From Palaemon carinicauda (lineage: Eukaryota > Arthropoda > Malacostraca > Decapoda > Palaemonidae): a stretch of 64,000 nucleotides of DNA. The stretch is taken from NCBI RefSeq assembly GCF_036898095.1, contig NC_090766.1, positions 32,313,327 to 32,377,326 of the forward strand, in the 5' to 3' direction. Below are positions 47,551 to 55,242 of this stretch, piece after piece. Position 1 is the first letter of the stretch. Each line of letters opens with the position of its first letter. The notes under the pieces are model-generated. The model saw only the letters and a list, made by a program, of their open reading frames with translations, had not been told where the DNA came from and made no database searches. The position numbers were made by a program, and so were the translations under genes.

Positions 47551-48781
47551 GCCTGTGTTGTAACCCGCTTTTTTGTGCTCTCGTGTTTTGCCTTATTTTT
47601 CACTGGATTATGGCTTCTTCATCGGTTTCCCAGGAGACACCGTCTAAGTTAAGTACCAAGCTATATTTTGCTGTGTTTTGAGCAATCTAGATCGTTTAAT
47701 ATTTAAATTATAGGAGTTTATTCTCTTCGATCATCTCGGTCTTGCTCGATTCCGCTTACAGTTGGTACTCCTGTTTTGAGAGCTTTTAGTTTCACTCGCG
47801 GTGTTACTAAGTGTATTATTTTTATTATTAGTTTAAATTTTATATGTTTTATTGTGGATATTCATTATTTAGCGTTTAGAACCCTTGTGGTTCATATTTA
47901 GGGCCGATATCAGTTACGTATCGTAGATGGCTTGCCGACCTTCGTTACTGGGCGGCAATTTTATTATATAAGCCATCAGGTTGTTGTCCTTTGGGATTTA
48001 TTTATTATGTTGCATGCCTTGCCCTAATTTTTTATGTGTATATTTATATATTTTTCAACGCTATTACTTTTATAATGAATATTTGTGCTTATTACTCCGT
48101 ATGATCTGTTTTGGTAGTTTTTGGGGATCGTCAGTTGGTAGCCCTGCTGCTCCGTATCACGTGATCCTCCCCCAAGCTCCCCCTCTTGCTAGGTGGGTGG
48201 CTAGGCTTCTCTCCCCCCTCCCCTAGGGGACCGTTGCCTTCCCTCCTTTTAGAGGGGGTAGTTCAGTGTTTATGGACTTTGTCCTCCGGGTGTCCCGGCG
48301 GTTTCGTCTCTGTCTAGACGGGTTGGCCACCGGTCAACAGAGTAGGATCCCGGTGCACCCTCCGGGTTCTGTTGGCGGTTCTTATCTACAGTTCCGCCCC
48401 CCTCTTAATTTATAACAGTTCCTATGATTATATATGATTATATATGACAGATCACTATCCCGGAGTTCCTATATGTATCGGTTTATGGATGTACTTTTAT
48501 TTCCCGGCCCGGGGCTTAACCTCGCTCCGGGAAATCAGACACCATGTGTCTTAATTCTTTGTTGCATCCTTCTTTATGATCCCGGCTCGACCGGAATGGA
48601 TAGCTATACTCTAGTCTTAAGTTAGACTTATGTTTAGTCCCGGGTCCTCCGGACCCGCCCCTACTTAAGAGTATTACAGTTAAGCTCTAGTCTTAAGTTA
48701 GACTTATGTTTAGTCCCGGGTCCTCCGGACCCACCCCTACTTAAGAGAATTACAGTTTCTCATATACTATTCTTTTTATAG
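47551..48781 (+). promoter_or_regulatory. 5' leader of DIRS-G
   Basis: Non-coding region of 1.2 kb between the left terminal repeat and the gag start. It probably holds the promoter and leader. It contains a 76-bp tandem duplication at 48609-48760. No TATA box could be assigned. Confidence 0.45.
48609..48760 (+). repeat. 76-bp tandem duplication with hairpin in the DIRS-G leader
   Basis: Copies 48609-48684 and 48685-48760 differ at only a few bases. Each holds the perfect stem GGGTCC-TCC-GGACCC. It ends about 20 bp before the gag start codon at 48782. Confidence 0.9.
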
Positions 48782-51165
48782 ATGGTGCATTGTCAGACGA
48801 CAGCCTGTGCGGCTGTTCTTCATCAGCCTTGTGGCCATACCGTATGTAGGTCTCACGCCCTTTGCGGAGTTCAGCTGGAGGACATCGTGGTCTGGCACCC
48901 TGATAACTGTATGGTCTGTTTTGACCTCATCACCACCCTCGGATCTGATTCGGTGAGTCCCGTTGGCTATGCTGTCTTTCTAATTATTTTACCTTTTTTG
49001 GTATACATACACTATTTAGTAAGATTTCTATGGTCTTGAAGGACCGCCGGGAATCTTCCTGTCTGTAATTCCCACTATTATTTCAGGCATCCCCGGAGCA
49101 GAAGACTGCGGCTCGGGCCACACTGAAAGTGTGGGTTGGAGGATTTGCCCGAAACGTGAAATCTAAACAGCCTTACTTCCTATCTGAAGACTACTGTGCC
49201 ATGATCTACCCTAATGCCAAGTCTTCAGCCGCTGTGGCTAGGCATGTTGCGGCACCCATCATTGCCGACATTGATGCCACTATAGCGGGATTCATCGACC
49301 AGGAACAAGATCCGTTGGATGCCCCCGGAGATCTGGAAGACAATGTTGCTTCCATGAACCTGGATGTTGAACCTATGTTGTTGGATGATCCGGATGCAGG
49401 TAGGGTGGTAAGTGAGGCAGGTGTTACCGGCGCTGAGATTCCTATCCTCAGCCCCGCTCTTTCTTCTTCATCTGATCTCTCTTCTTTCCATGGTTTTTCT
49501 GGGGACCGTGATTCGTCTCATCGATCACACCCGGTTCCTCCCAAAGATAAGTCTATATCTAGAACTTTGCCAAAAGCTCGTAAGCCCCACAAGGCTTCCC
49601 ATAGTTCCAAGTCAAATACAAACCCGTCATCTAAGGCTTCCGGCTCCTCCTCTAAGTCTCACGACCCGGGAGTGCAATCCGCCACTTCTGCTCCTAGCCC
49701 GGGCCTTTCCGAATCAGCCATGCTTCGCATTGTGTCGGAGATGCAATCGAAGATTGTGTCGGAAATGCAGGCCAAGATGGACACGATGTTCTCTAACATT
49801 GGTCAGAGACTTGGGGCATTAGAGCAAGGTGCTCCGGAGCGAGTTCAAAGCTCTCTCATCCCGGATGCCTCTAAGCTTCCGCCGTTTACCAAGAATAACC
49901 CTTGGTGCATGGCTCTTCATTCCCCATTCTCAGACGGGATGTTAACATTGGAAGGTCTTGGTACTCGTCCTCTAGAGGATTTTGAATTCTTTCCTCCTGG
50001 TCTCGCATTTCCATTTCATGGTTATGCCAGGCTTACCGAGGAAGCTCTGGTTCGGCTGGATAAGGTCCCCAAAGAGACTGTCATTTTCCCAAAAGAACAA
50101 GCCCAATCTGTTTGGGCTAGGTTTCTGAATGATATTGGTTGCACCAATACCATGTTGACGCCTTATAAAAGTTCTTTCACAATGTTCTTAATGGACAAGA
50201 ACACCGTGACTCCATGCGTCAATAAGGTTGCAGAGCTTGCTTTCCAATATGCTCTGGAGGAGAAGCCCTTGCCTCCCATCCGAGAGGTGGATCCGATCTC
50301 CCTCCTTCTTCCTTCAGGTAATGAGTGTTGGGACAATGTCCATACCACTTTTACTTCTGGCAAACTAACAGCGGACTGTGCTTCAGTTATGTTTAGTGAA
50401 CGGCTTCCCCGTCTCCCGGAATCCCTCATTAAACAGGAGTATGATTCCCGCCTACGTGTTGGTCGAACTTTGAACTTGGCCACGTCTACGGAGTCGATAG
50501 CCTTAACTTATGATACTGAGAGTATCTTTAAGTCTCTCAATAAGGCTACTTTGCAGTCATTATATTTCGATTTATATGACTTTGCTATTGCTAAACGTAG
50601 GTGCCGCAAACACGTCCTGGCTGAGGCGACCATTAGGCACGAGCCGAATAAACTTATCCGGTCCTCTTGCTGGGGTTCAAATCTTTTCCCTGAGGATCTT
50701 GTGGAGGAAGTCTTGGCAGAGGCTACTAGAGTTAATCAGAGCCTTAAAGCTCGTTGGGGTTTGACTCCTAAGCGGAAATATGATCCCGCAAATTACCAAG
50801 CCCGGGGTAGGAAGAAGCTCCGCCCGTATACCTCCACCCAGTTCCGGCAACAGCAGAGTAGTTCGTCCGTTTTCCGTCAGCCTCTTCCTCCATCTCCTGC
50901 TGCTCCTGCACAGCCTTCCACCTCTCAGGCTCCTTCATCGGACGACTATGTCACCGTTCTGCTCCCTAAGAGCCAGCTTCCCGGTGCCTCCACCACCTCT
51001 CCAGCCTTTAACCAGTCTTATGAGGCTCAAGGCTCTTCCCAGAGTTATAACAGAGGTAGAGGCTACCACCGTGGTTCAAACCAGAACAGAGGTAGAGGTA
51101 GATTCTTTCGCAAGGGAAAGAACTTCCGAGGCGGACGTGGAGGCAACTCCTCAAGCCAATACTGA
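48782..51165 (+). CDS. gag-like protein of DIRS-G (two exons)
   Basis: Exon 1 (48782-48952, 57 codons) encodes a Cys/His cluster (CAAVLHQPCGHTVCRSHALC, then CMVC) and ends TLGSDS. A GT-AG intron (48953-49086) follows. Exon 2 continues at 49087 with ASPEQKTAARATLKVWVGGF to the stop at 51165, for about 749 residues. The join is supported by the homologous DIRS-A gag, which has no intron there. After the zinc cluster come an acidic Ser/Pro-rich linker (about residues 130-250) with a KSxxxSKASGSSSKS run, a central block (NNPWCMALHSPF), the LFPEDLVEEVLAEATR block, and a Gly/Arg/Gln-rich tail (RGRGRFFRKGKNFRGGRGG) typical of RNA binding. Without splicing, a shorter protein from the ATG at 49129 is possible. 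Its end overlaps the RT frame by 386 bp. Confidence 0.8.
48953..49086 (+). other. Putative 134-bp intron in DIRS-G gag
   Basis: The donor is TCG/GTGAGT, the acceptor CTATTATTTCAG/GCA, with a pyrimidine-rich tract. Reading through leads to a stop at 49037-49039, so splicing is needed to join the zinc cluster to the main gag. The splice is phase 0. Confidence 0.7.
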
Positions 51166-52999
51166 GGTGCAGCGGGTAGGGGGGAGGCTTTATGCCTTCC
51201 GCAACAAATGGAGGTTCAGTCCCTGGGCTTTCAGTATCATCTCCAAGGGACTGGGGTGGAGTTGGATTCAAGGACCTCCTCCTCCGAACAGATTTCATCA
51301 ACATTCCACTCCGGACCTAGTCGAATTTGTCCAGGACCTGTTACAAAAGAACGCCATACAAGAAACGAAACACCTGAAGTTTCAGGGTCGGCTGTTCAGT
51401 GTCCCGAAGAAGGATTCGGACAAGAGAAGAGTGATTCTAGACCTATCCCTTCTCAACTTGTCCATTCAATGCGACAAGTTTCGCATGCTTACCGTCTCGC
51501 AGGTGCGGACCTTACTTCCCCGTGGGGCCGTCACCACCTCTATCGATCTTACAGACGCCTATTATCACGTCCCGATAGCGAGACACTTCCGTCCGTATCT
51601 AGGCTTCCGCCTAGGGGACAAAAATTACTCCTTCAAGGTGATGCCTTTCGGGCTCAACATCGCCCCAAGGATCTTCACAAAGTTAGCAGAAGTTGCTGTT
51701 CAAGAACTCAGAAATCAAGGGATTCAAGTAGTAGCCTATCTGGACGACTGGCTCATTTGGTCAGACACCTCCCAAAATTGCCTAAAAGCCACTCACAGAG
51801 TCATCCAATACCTTCAATCTCTAGGCTTCCAGAACAACTTCAAGAAGTCCCGTCTTCTTCCGAAATCAAAGTTCCAATGGCTCGGTCTGCAATGGGATCT
51901 TATATCTCACACTCTGTGTCTTCCCAAACCCAAGAGGTTAGAGATTGCAATGAACACCAAACGCTTTCTCAAAGACAAAGTAAGTTCCAGACGACTCCAA
52001 GAGAGGATCCTAGGGTCCCTTCAATTTGCTTCAGTGACGGATCTACTTCTGAAGGCAAAATTGAAAGATATCAATCGTATCTGGCGTTCGAGAGCGAACC
52101 GGAAGCTCCGGGACAGGAAAGTCCGCCTTCCTCCCATTCTCCGGGAAAGACTTCTACCTTGGACAAGGGCCAACAATCTGTCAAAGTCAGTTCCCCTTCG
52201 ATTTCCGCCTCCGAAGTTAATCATTCACACGGACGCATCCCTATCAGGTTGGGGAGGCTATTCTCAGCTCAGGAAAGTTCAAGGTCTTTGGTCTCCCTTA
52301 TTCCGCCAATTTCACATCAATGTGCTGGAGGCCATGGCAGTTCTTCTAACCCTGAAACGTCTCGCTCCACCCAAGAGACAACACCTTCGTCTGGTTCTCG
52401 ACAGCGAAGTGGTGGTCCGCTGCCTCAACAGAGGCGGATCAAAATCAGGGCCTCTGAACCATGTTCTAGTAGCCATATTCTCCCTAGCAGCCTCGAACCG
52501 TTGGCATCTTTCAGCTGTCCACCTGGCGGGAGTCCGGAACGTAGTGGCAGACGCCTTGTCCCGGACCTCCCCTCTAGAATCGGAATGGTCACTCGATCTA
52601 AAGTCATTCCGGTGGATTCTCTCTCGGGTTCCGGGTCTCCAAGTGGACCTCTTCGCCACGGAGTCCAACCACAAATTGAGAGTATATGTGGCTCCCAATC
52701 TAGACCCTCAGGCCTACGCCACAGACGCCATGTCACAGAATTGGGACATCTGGGAAAGGATTTATCTCTTTCCCCCGGTGAATCTTTTACTGAAAGTCCT
52801 AGACAAGCTGAGATCCTTCAAGGGACGAGTAGCCTTGGTCGCACCCAACTGGCCCAAGAGCAATTGGTACCCTCTCCTGCGAGAGTTGAGACTACATCCT
52901 CACCCAATACCCAATCCGGTTCTGTCTCAGATAGTACAAACACGCGTTGTGTACGCTTTCTCAAACATTCAGAGCGCCCTAACTTTATGGACTTCATGA
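50780..52999 (+). CDS. Reverse transcriptase-RNase H-methyltransferase-like polyprotein of DIRS-G
   Basis: A 739-codon frame. The first ~130 residues overlap gag and are probably not a domain; the conserved part starts at VGGRLYAFRNKW (about 131). RT boxes are DLSLLNLSI, SIDLTDAYYHVP, MPFGLNIAPRIFTKLA and the active site VVAYLDDWLIWSD (about residue 320). RNase H acids appear in IHTDASLSGWGG (about 482), NVLEAMAVLLTL (about 515), LVLDSEVVVRCLN (about 538) and NVVADALSR (about 588). A Dam-like methyltransferase-derived block follows (VDLFATESN, about 620, then LFPPVNLLLKVLDK). The protein copies the element RNA into cDNA. No stop or missing catalytic residue was seen. It may be made by frameshift from gag or by internal initiation; the sequence does not decide. 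Confidence 0.92.
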   Translation: MIPQITKPGVGRSSARIPPPSSGNSRVVRPFSVSLFLHLLLLLHSLPPLRLLHRTTMSPFCSLRASFPVPPPPLQPLTSLMRLKALPRVITEVEATTVVQTRTEVEVDSFARERTSEADVEATPQANTEVQRVGGRLYAFRNKWRFSPWAFSIISKGLGWSWIQGPPPPNRFHQHSTPDLVEFVQDLLQKNAIQETKHLKFQGRLFSVPKKDSDKRRVILDLSLLNLSIQCDKFRMLTVSQVRTLLPRGAVTTSIDLTDAYYHVPIARHFRPYLGFRLGDKNYSFKVMPFGLNIAPRIFTKLAEVAVQELRNQGIQVVAYLDDWLIWSDTSQNCLKATHRVIQYLQSLGFQNNFKKSRLLPKSKFQWLGLQWDLISHTLCLPKPKRLEIAMNTKRFLKDKVSSRRLQERILGSLQFASVTDLLLKAKLKDINRIWRSRANRKLRDRKVRLPPILRERLLPWTRANNLSKSVPLRFPPPKLIIHTDASLSGWGGYSQLRKVQGLWSPLFRQFHINVLEAMAVLLTLKRLAPPKRQHLRLVLDSEVVVRCLNRGGSKSGPLNHVLVAIFSLAASNRWHLSAVHLAGVRNVVADALSRTSPLESEWSLDLKSFRWILSRVPGLQVDLFATESNHKLRVYVAPNLDPQAYATDAMSQNWDIWERIYLFPPVNLLLKVLDKLRSFKGRVALVAPNWPKSNWYPLLRELRLHPHPIPNPVLSQIVQTRVVYAFSNIQSALTLWTS

Positions 53000-53961
53000 A
53001 GTTTGCGGCCATGCATGGTGCCAATATCGATCCTCAAAACACCCTGTTCTTAGAATCAGATAAACGGGATTCCACCATCCGCCAATATGATTCTGCGGTT
53101 AAAAAGTTGGCAAAATTTTTGATAGACTCAGACGTACACTGTATGAACTTGAACCTTACAGTCACTTTCTTTAGAACTTTATTAGAATCAGGTCTGGCAG
53201 CCAATACCATCACCACTATTAAATCTGCCTTGAAAAAGATCTTTCTAGTGGGTTTTAACATAGACTTAACCGACTCTTTGTTAGCTTCAATTCCGAAAGC
53301 CTGTGCCAGACTGAAACCGGTTACTCGTCCTACCCCGGTTACCTGGTTCCTGAATGATGTACTCAAATTGGCTTCTGATACCATTAACAGTTCTTGTGAT
53401 TACATTCCCCTTCTCAGGAAAACACTTTTCCTGGTGAGTTTGGCTTCCGGGGCAAGAATTTCTGAACTGGCAGCTTTATCAAGAGACCCGGGTCATATTG
53501 AGTTCCTTCCTTCGGGAGAGGTCCTTCTTTCACCTAACAAATTCTTTTTAGCTAAGAACGAAGACCCTCAGAACAGATGGTCCTCCTGGAAAATTGTTCC
53601 CCTCACGCAAGATCCGTCTCTGTGCCCTGTTACTACTCTTAGGTCTTATTTATCCCGGACCTCCTCTAACTCCTCGGGGCCTCTATTCGTTAGAGAACAA
53701 GGCGGTACCATTACCATTAAAGGGATCAGGCAACAGATTTTGTATTTTATTAAACAAGCTAGCCCTGACTCTTTTCCTCTTGCACATGATATCAGAGCGG
53801 TTGCTACTTCGGTGAACTTTTTTTACCACATGAATTTTACGGATCTTTCCAGGTATACAGGGTGGAAGTCACCGTCAGTGTTCAAGAAACACTATCTTAA
53901 ACATTTGGAAGCCCTTAAATTTCCTACAGTAGCTGCAGGGAGTGTAGTTACCCCCAGGTAA
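51208..53961 (+). CDS. Tyrosine recombinase of DIRS-G
   Basis: A 917-codon frame whose YR domain occupies roughly residues 590-917 (52975-53961). The core-binding part contains DSTIRQYDSAVKKLAKFL. The catalytic boxes are SGARISELAALSRD (Arg, about 749), LAHDIRAVATS (His-x-x-Arg, about 860), and YTGWKSPSVFKKHYLK (Trp/Tyr, about 883-897; the Tyr of HYLK is the likely nucleophile). The protein integrates circular cDNA. The first ~585 codons overlap the RT-RNase H frame completely and are Ser-rich. Whether they are translated is unknown, and the real start may be nearer 52900. Large RT/YR overlaps are a known DIRS feature. Confidence 0.9.
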   Translation: MEVQSLGFQYHLQGTGVELDSRTSSSEQISSTFHSGPSRICPGPVTKERHTRNETPEVSGSAVQCPEEGFGQEKSDSRPIPSQLVHSMRQVSHAYRLAGADLTSPWGRHHLYRSYRRLLSRPDSETLPSVSRLPPRGQKLLLQGDAFRAQHRPKDLHKVSRSCCSRTQKSRDSSSSLSGRLAHLVRHLPKLPKSHSQSHPIPSISRLPEQLQEVPSSSEIKVPMARSAMGSYISHSVSSQTQEVRDCNEHQTLSQRQSKFQTTPREDPRVPSICFSDGSTSEGKIERYQSYLAFESEPEAPGQESPPSSHSPGKTSTLDKGQQSVKVSSPSISASEVNHSHGRIPIRLGRLFSAQESSRSLVSLIPPISHQCAGGHGSSSNPETSRSTQETTPSSGSRQRSGGPLPQQRRIKIRASEPCSSSHILPSSLEPLASFSCPPGGSPERSGRRLVPDLPSRIGMVTRSKVIPVDSLSGSGSPSGPLRHGVQPQIESICGSQSRPSGLRHRRHVTELGHLGKDLSLSPGESFTESPRQAEILQGTSSLGRTQLAQEQLVPSPARVETTSSPNTQSGSVSDSTNTRCVRFLKHSERPNFMDFMKFAAMHGANIDPQNTLFLESDKRDSTIRQYDSAVKKLAKFLIDSDVHCMNLNLTVTFFRTLLESGLAANTITTIKSALKKIFLVGFNIDLTDSLLASIPKACARLKPVTRPTPVTWFLNDVLKLASDTINSSCDYIPLLRKTLFLVSLASGARISELAALSRDPGHIEFLPSGEVLLSPNKFFLAKNEDPQNRWSSWKIVPLTQDPSLCPVTTLRSYLSRTSSNSSGPLFVREQGGTITIKGIRQQILYFIKQASPDSFPLAHDIRAVATSVNFFYHMNFTDLSRYTGWKSPSVFKKHYLKHLEALKFPTVAAGSVVTPR

Positions 53962-54282
53962 CTCACATATTAATTCTTTGTCATTTTATCTCTCCCCCTT
54001 ACCTGCCTCATTTATACCCTATTTGTATTCGTTGGTTTCGCACCTGATTACTATTATTATATTTGTAAATTTTTGACTCCTGAGTATCTGTAGATATCAT
54101 CACTCACGGCATTATTATACCTTACCTTTTTTGTCAATTGTTCTACCAAGTGGATTTATGTTCTTTTAAGATACCCTTATAGCTGTTTTTGGCACTCATC
54201 TCTGATTAAAGCAACTTGTATTTCCCTTATGCTTATGTTTTTTCCTTTATTTTGCAAGTTTGGTGACATTTCTCTTGTATAT
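53962..54282 (+). other. 3' untranslated region of DIRS-G
   Basis: T-rich non-coding segment between the YR stop and the internal complementary region. Confidence 0.5.
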
Positions 54283-54374
54283 ATTCACTGGCCGGCACAG
54301 GTTCAAGCCCAGAAAAGGGATTTTGACGTAGGAAAAATCTATTTCTGGGCGAGGGACCTGTGCCGCCCAGTGAA
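54283..54374 (+). repeat. Internal complementary region of DIRS-G
   Basis: The left half (54283-54312) is complementary to the left tip and the right half (54317-54374) to the right tip, joined by AAAA (54313-54316). Right half reads GGGATTTTGACGTAGGAAAA at its start. Confidence 0.93.
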
Positions 54375-54413
54375 CCCTCCCAGCTCCTCTCCCTTGGAGT
54401 CCCCAAACTTTGG

Positions 54414-54718
54414 GTGCTAAGGAGTTGGGTTCTGAGCGGATGCAGAGTTGCTGGTGCCGAGTGAGGTTGAACGGCTCGCCTCTATTGGGGTCTTTGTCGT
54501 GGATGAATCTAAATAGTGCGGGACCTCTGGATTATACGCCCAATTCTATACCGACACCAATAGGTGAGCGAGCTAGTTAACCTAGCACTCCTTTACATTT
54601 TTTCTCTGGTATATTTAGCAGTAAATTACCTAAGAATAAGTGCTAATAGGAGCTTATTCACTGGGCGGCACAGGTCCCTCGCCCAGAAATAGATTTTTCC
54701 TACGTCAAAATCCCTTTT
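54414..54718 (+). repeat. Right inverted terminal repeat of DIRS-G
   Basis: Reverse complement of 47276-47550 plus about 26 extra outer bases (ATAGATTTTTCCTACGTCAA onward) that the left end lacks. It ends at the T run 54715-54720. Confidence 0.93.
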
Positions 54719-54720
54719 TT

Positions 54721-55240
54721 AAACATAGGCAATGAGGGCTTCTTAACGGAGCACCATAAGGCCTCAGATCCACCTCGTAAAGATCTGGTACGAGCTAAAT
54801 AAAACTTAAGAGCTCTAACTGGACACAGTACTCTTTCAACCTCGTTGCCTACGATCTCTGATAGGCAAGGTATATCAAAAGATTTAGGCCAAGGACGAGA
54901 AGGCAGTTCATTTTTGGCCAAGAAACCAAGCTGAAGCGAACATGTGGCTTTATCTGTAGAGAAGCCGATGTTTTTACTAAAGGCATGGATCTCACTGACC
55001 CTTTTAGCCGAAGCCAAGCACACCAAAAAAAGCGTCTTGAGGGTGAGATCCTTCAGGGAGGCTGAATGTAATGGCTCAAACCTGTCGGACATTAGGAACC
55101 TTAGGACCACGTCTAAGTTCCACCCAGGAGTTGCCATATGACGCTCCTTAGAGGTCTCGAAGGACTTAAGGAGATCTTGGAGATCTTTATTATTGGACAG
55201 ATCTAAGCCTCTATGTCTGAACACAGAAGCCAACATGCTC
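54721..55240 (-). pseudogene. N-terminal half of the DIRS-F tyrosine recombinase
   Basis: On the minus strand the catalytic domain begins RSMLASVFRHRGLDL, with the first Arg box intact (LASAKRVSEIHAF). It runs to the MFKK segment at the DIRS-G junction (54721). Upstream, most of the SAM-like core-binding domain is missing: the sequence jumps near 55258 from RARRASTIK to the PTIKG segment, and a TAA follows. Even without DIRS-G this YR would lack its N-terminal domain. Confidence 0.82.
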
Positions 55241-55242
55241 CT

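Larger units (their letters stand above)
47273..54718 (+). mobile_element. DIRS-G: nearly intact DIRS-like retrotransposon nested in DIRS-F
   Basis: A 7.4-kb plus-strand element with about 275-bp inverted termini (47276-47550 and 54414-54714, very few mismatches) and an internal complementary region at 54283-54374. All three coding regions are open: gag (48782-51165 with one intron), RT-RNase H-methyltransferase-like (50780-52999) and YR (51208-53961). All catalytic boxes are present. The circle junction predicted from the internal region has four Ts. The genomic ends carry three (47273-47275) and six (54715-54720), so the empty site had five, and that number restores the DIRS-F YR frame. Insertion was precise without target duplication. 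It is the youngest and best candidate for an active element here. Confidence 0.93.
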
